DNA of 10,252 nt from Candidatus Brocadiia bacterium (GTDB lineage Bacteria; Planctomycetota; MHYJ01; WSZJ01): assembly GCA_013360825.1 (NCBI GenBank), contig JABWAY010000139.1, positions 1 through 10,252 of the forward strand, read 5' to 3'. The position numbers and the translations under genes are program-made. This document shows, in pieces, positions 9,601 through 10,252 of this stretch; within the stretch, counting starts at the first letter, position 1, and each line of letters opens with the position of its first letter. The notes beneath the pieces are model-generated. The model saw only the letters and a program-made list of their open reading frames with translations. It searched no databases and had not been told where the DNA came from.

Positions 9601-10106
9601 CTGTGCCGTGAGGAGCCGGCGCGCGAGCCGGAGGGAGGGGCGAGCGTCGCGCCGGAGGGATCCTCCGCGCCGGGGCGGGCGAGGACGGTGCCTTCGCCAT
9701 CGCCCTCAAAGAGGGACTGGCTGAACCCCGTCTTCCCCCCGGCGGAGGACGGGCGGAGCGTCGCATCCGCGTCGCTGGAGGAGGCAGACCCCGGGATTCC
9801 CCCTCCGGTGCTGGACGAGGGCGCCCGCAGCGTCGCGCCGGAGCTGCCCGAACTCCAGCCCCGCGTGTCTTCCCCGGCGGCGGGGGCCTCCTCCAGCGTC
9901 CCGTCGACAGCCTGCCAGAGCGAAGCCGCCTGCTCCGGCGTGAGCAGCCCACCGGCCAGGAGGACCTCCTGCAGCGGGCGCGCCCGGCCGGGGAGGACGG
10001 CCTCCCGGATGACCCGGTCGAGCGCGGCGTCCTCGACCCAGCCACGGGCGCGCGCCAGCTCCGCAAAGGCCCTGTCGCGCCGTGTCAGCTCTTCCCCGGG
10101 GATCAT
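6687..10106 (-). CDS. Hanks-type Ser/Thr protein kinase with membrane helix and TPR tail (kinase 1)
   Basis: The product is a 1139-residue kinase. Residues 7-69 are the same helical N-terminal domain as in the paralogue (LTRRDRAFAELARARGW, then LLAGGLLTPEQ). Residues 70-186 form a long Ser/Gly/Ala-rich linker with four short Thr motifs. The kinase domain (about 189-455) has GRGGMG at 197-202, Lys219, Glu238, HRDVKPHN with Asp314, DFG at 332-334, and APE at 360-362, so it should be catalytically competent. Thr347 and Thr351 in the activation segment are candidate autophosphorylation sites. A membrane helix (VLVAALIALLLLAGTGGW) spans about 481-498. TPR-like repeats fill about 525-1139, clearest at 572-603, 685-712, 923-950 and 953-985. 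It lies 82 bases before kinase 2 on the same strand and arose by tandem duplication with it. The start is chosen because its N-terminus aligns with that of kinase 2; there is no Shine-Dalgarno. No PASTA or other outer domain is present. Confidence 0.95.
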   Translation of the reverse strand: MIPGEELTRRDRAFAELARARGWVEDAALDRVIREAVLPGRARPLQEVLLAGGLLTPEQAASLWQAVDGTLEEAPAAGEDTRGWSSGSSGATLRAPSSSTGGGIPGSASSSDADATLRPSSAGGKTGFSQSLFEGDGEGTVLARPGAEDPSGATLAPPSGSRAGSSRHSSASRSRGPGGVEKSGDMFGPYKLMRELGRGGMGVVYRAVHLDLRREVALKVMLAGIPQDDPDTERFRREAALVAKLGRHPRLVQVHEIGREGDRLYFTMDYIDGRSARQHVEDIGAFSPRAAAGICADIAGALEFVHAAGVLHRDVKPHNVLIDAGGRGFLSDFGLAKDASQGAGGLTVSGTALGTPAYMAPEIAMRGAKRARPAADIYSLGATLYEMLTGKAPFTGLAGMDLLRAVADQDPVPLAKLRGDVHPDLAVIVQKAMHKDPERRYSGAAEFERDLRRWLNGEPIHARPAGPVEKLVRRARRHGRVLVAALIALLLLAGTGGWGIRRWWVREQALDAARAERETLARRAAPLVEEGTALLRGAEQAEALGDEPGKAALSQEAAGKLAEAAGILPGDAEIRYRLGRSLALAGRKPEALEALEAAVAISPNHSLAWFEHGYIARSLWMPANGLLVRTSSLTRPNDAGYRETSTTQIWLTAQAIPEGDPRWKDIAVRDFDACLRTGAAAERAAYGRAILLSFERDYEGAIRELDRAVELNSYFLPALQAQAEIRELSTRSVEAGLPWRRRLAELRPRNPEAAIEYARSLSVLGRTDEAREIVNDVLQGSTSAVWLIRGAQALLHAGGFEEAEATARRAHAVAAGKALRYQASWVAEEALMFRGKFDEARAHAQSNAADYDPDALQMRLGAMYGEEGRHADALRCYRKGKPGTWAWQNNLWSISWAEWNCGNLRAALDIARRGRAKNAPVHLNEAIFLMDLGQVEEAEGHFRRIIEASPAIAGHYSNLAAALYLQGRYVEAMDVLETGFLKSPVPEAMKTQVKTLFVDLKKRAGAAKSAEEAGGIVESMAGMVTLAMGQHGASAESLGAAREAVRGIWWLLQEFYWRNGLAKKSSDAGAQYLRLRRDGRILFRQARAYAARGKAETSIRLLREAIEQGFDEGAALDVEPAFDAVRPFPDYEGLRTQCR
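9642..9842 (-). repeat. Repeated Thr motifs in the kinase 1 linker
   Basis: Four related short motifs occur in the linker: SGATLRAP (Thr92), DATLRPS (Thr116), GTVLARPG (Thr140) and SGATLAPP (Thr154). The first three threonines are exactly 24 residues apart and the last is 14 further on. At the DNA level the first and last share the 14 bases AGCGTCGCGCCGGA at 9828-9841 and 9643-9656 on the plus strand. The rest of the linker is low-complexity. The motifs may be autophosphorylation or docking sites, which is inference. Confidence 0.55.
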
Positions 10107-10112
10107 CGCCGG

Positions 10113-10118
10113 ATTCTA
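10113..10118 (-). promoter_or_regulatory. TAGAAT box six bases before the kinase 1 start
   Basis: The minus strand reads CACGGGTAGAATCCGGCGATG. TAGAAT differs from the -10 consensus TATAAT at one base. The flanks match those before kinase 2 (ACGG before, ATCC and CCGGCGATG after). Its closeness to the ATG would give a leaderless transcript, and there is no ribosome binding site. A -35 element is not evident. A second TAGAAT lies at 10153-10158 and could be an alternative, more distant start. Confidence 0.45.
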
Positions 10119-10132
10119 CCCGTGCCGCCGGA

Positions 10133-10252
10133 TCACCGGCACCGCGCCCGCAATTCTAAGTAACTCCACGATGCTCTTGTGCCATCCATCCTCGCGTCTT
10201 TCAACGTCCTGCGGCGTCGTCGATCCTCATCGATGTTCACCGACATCGATTC
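10133..10252 (-). other. Possible 3' end of a third kinase paralogue, remnant or partial
   Basis: One frame is open from the right edge to a TGA at 10135-10133 and ends YLELRARCR. This matches the tails of kinase 1 (YEGLRTQCR) and kinase 2 (YAEIRKACRN) in the pattern Y-x-x-[LI]-R-x-x-C-R. Kinase 1 also ends with the same bases, TGCCGGTGA. Farther upstream the frame does not resemble the kinases, has a run of arginines, and uses TTA, AGA and AAA codons foreign to the cluster. The base composition also drops: 33 of 60 and 29 of 52 G+C in the last two rows. It may be the degraded end of a third copy, a copy cut by another junction, or chance. Only the last six to nine codons are supported. Confidence 0.3.
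10229..10250. repeat. Inverted repeat ATCGATGT-N6-ACATCGAT
   Basis: A perfect 8-bp inverted repeat with a 6-base spacer lies about 123 bases before the kinase 1 start, in the lower-GC stretch. The symmetry and spacing would suit a dimeric regulator's operator. It could equally be a small hairpin belonging to the unseen upstream gene. No T run adjoins it on either strand. Confidence 0.4.

Noticed and set aside
1353..9611. Very long plus-strand open frames (743, 1173 and 1125 codons)
   Set aside because: They lie opposite the minus-strand kinase and secreted-protein genes, have Arg/Pro-rich products without recognisable domains, and are expected antisense shadows in very GC-rich DNA.
10127..10140. 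GCCGG-ATCA-CCGGC hairpin as a terminator
   Set aside because: The stem is only 5 bp with no T run, and it overlaps the conserved tail bases and spacer before kinase 1; chance is likely in this composition.

Overview
The window is high-GC bacterial DNA with every supportable gene on the minus strand. Two very different parts are joined in it.

From about 1440 to the right edge lies a cluster that looks planctomycete-like. This is an inference from two signs: tandem Hanks-type Ser/Thr kinases with long TPR tails, and a secreted 'YDDG' beta-domain protein. In transcription order, right to left, it holds: a short, lower-GC stretch that may carry the tail of a third kinase copy; kinase 1 (10106-6687, 1139 aa); kinase 2 (6604-3407, 1065 aa); and a secreted multidomain protein starting at 3383. 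The two kinases are paralogues with the same order: a small helical N-terminal domain, a Ser/Thr-rich linker, an intact kinase domain, one membrane helix and a large TPR solenoid. They look like cytoplasmic kinases anchored in the membrane, but the topology is not proven. The gene after them encodes an exported protein, 23 bases downstream of kinase 2 and behind a strong ribosome binding site, so kinase 2 and the secreted protein are probably co-transcribed.

From 1 to about 1445 the content is unrelated. Positions 1423 to about 378 carry subunit II and the start of subunit I of a ba3-type (B-family) cytochrome c oxidase, with the usual 4-base ATGA overlap. Positions about 395 to 1 carry the second half of the AAA+ domain of a sigma-54-dependent activator.

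The joins are abnormal. The oxidase subunit I frame runs without a stop into the activator domain at a shared Glu-Val-Gly-Thr-Leu-Pro motif. The secreted-protein frame runs without a stop into the oxidase genes at about 1440-1460. One minus-strand frame is therefore open from 3383 to 1, crossing three unrelated genes. I read this as an assembly chimera, or less likely a recent rearrangement, and not as a real fusion protein.

The most interesting biology is the tandem kinase pair. Features worth a second look are the shared N-terminal domain, the periodically spaced Thr motifs in the kinase 1 linker, a conserved TAGRAT box almost touching both start codons, and the possible third copy upstream.
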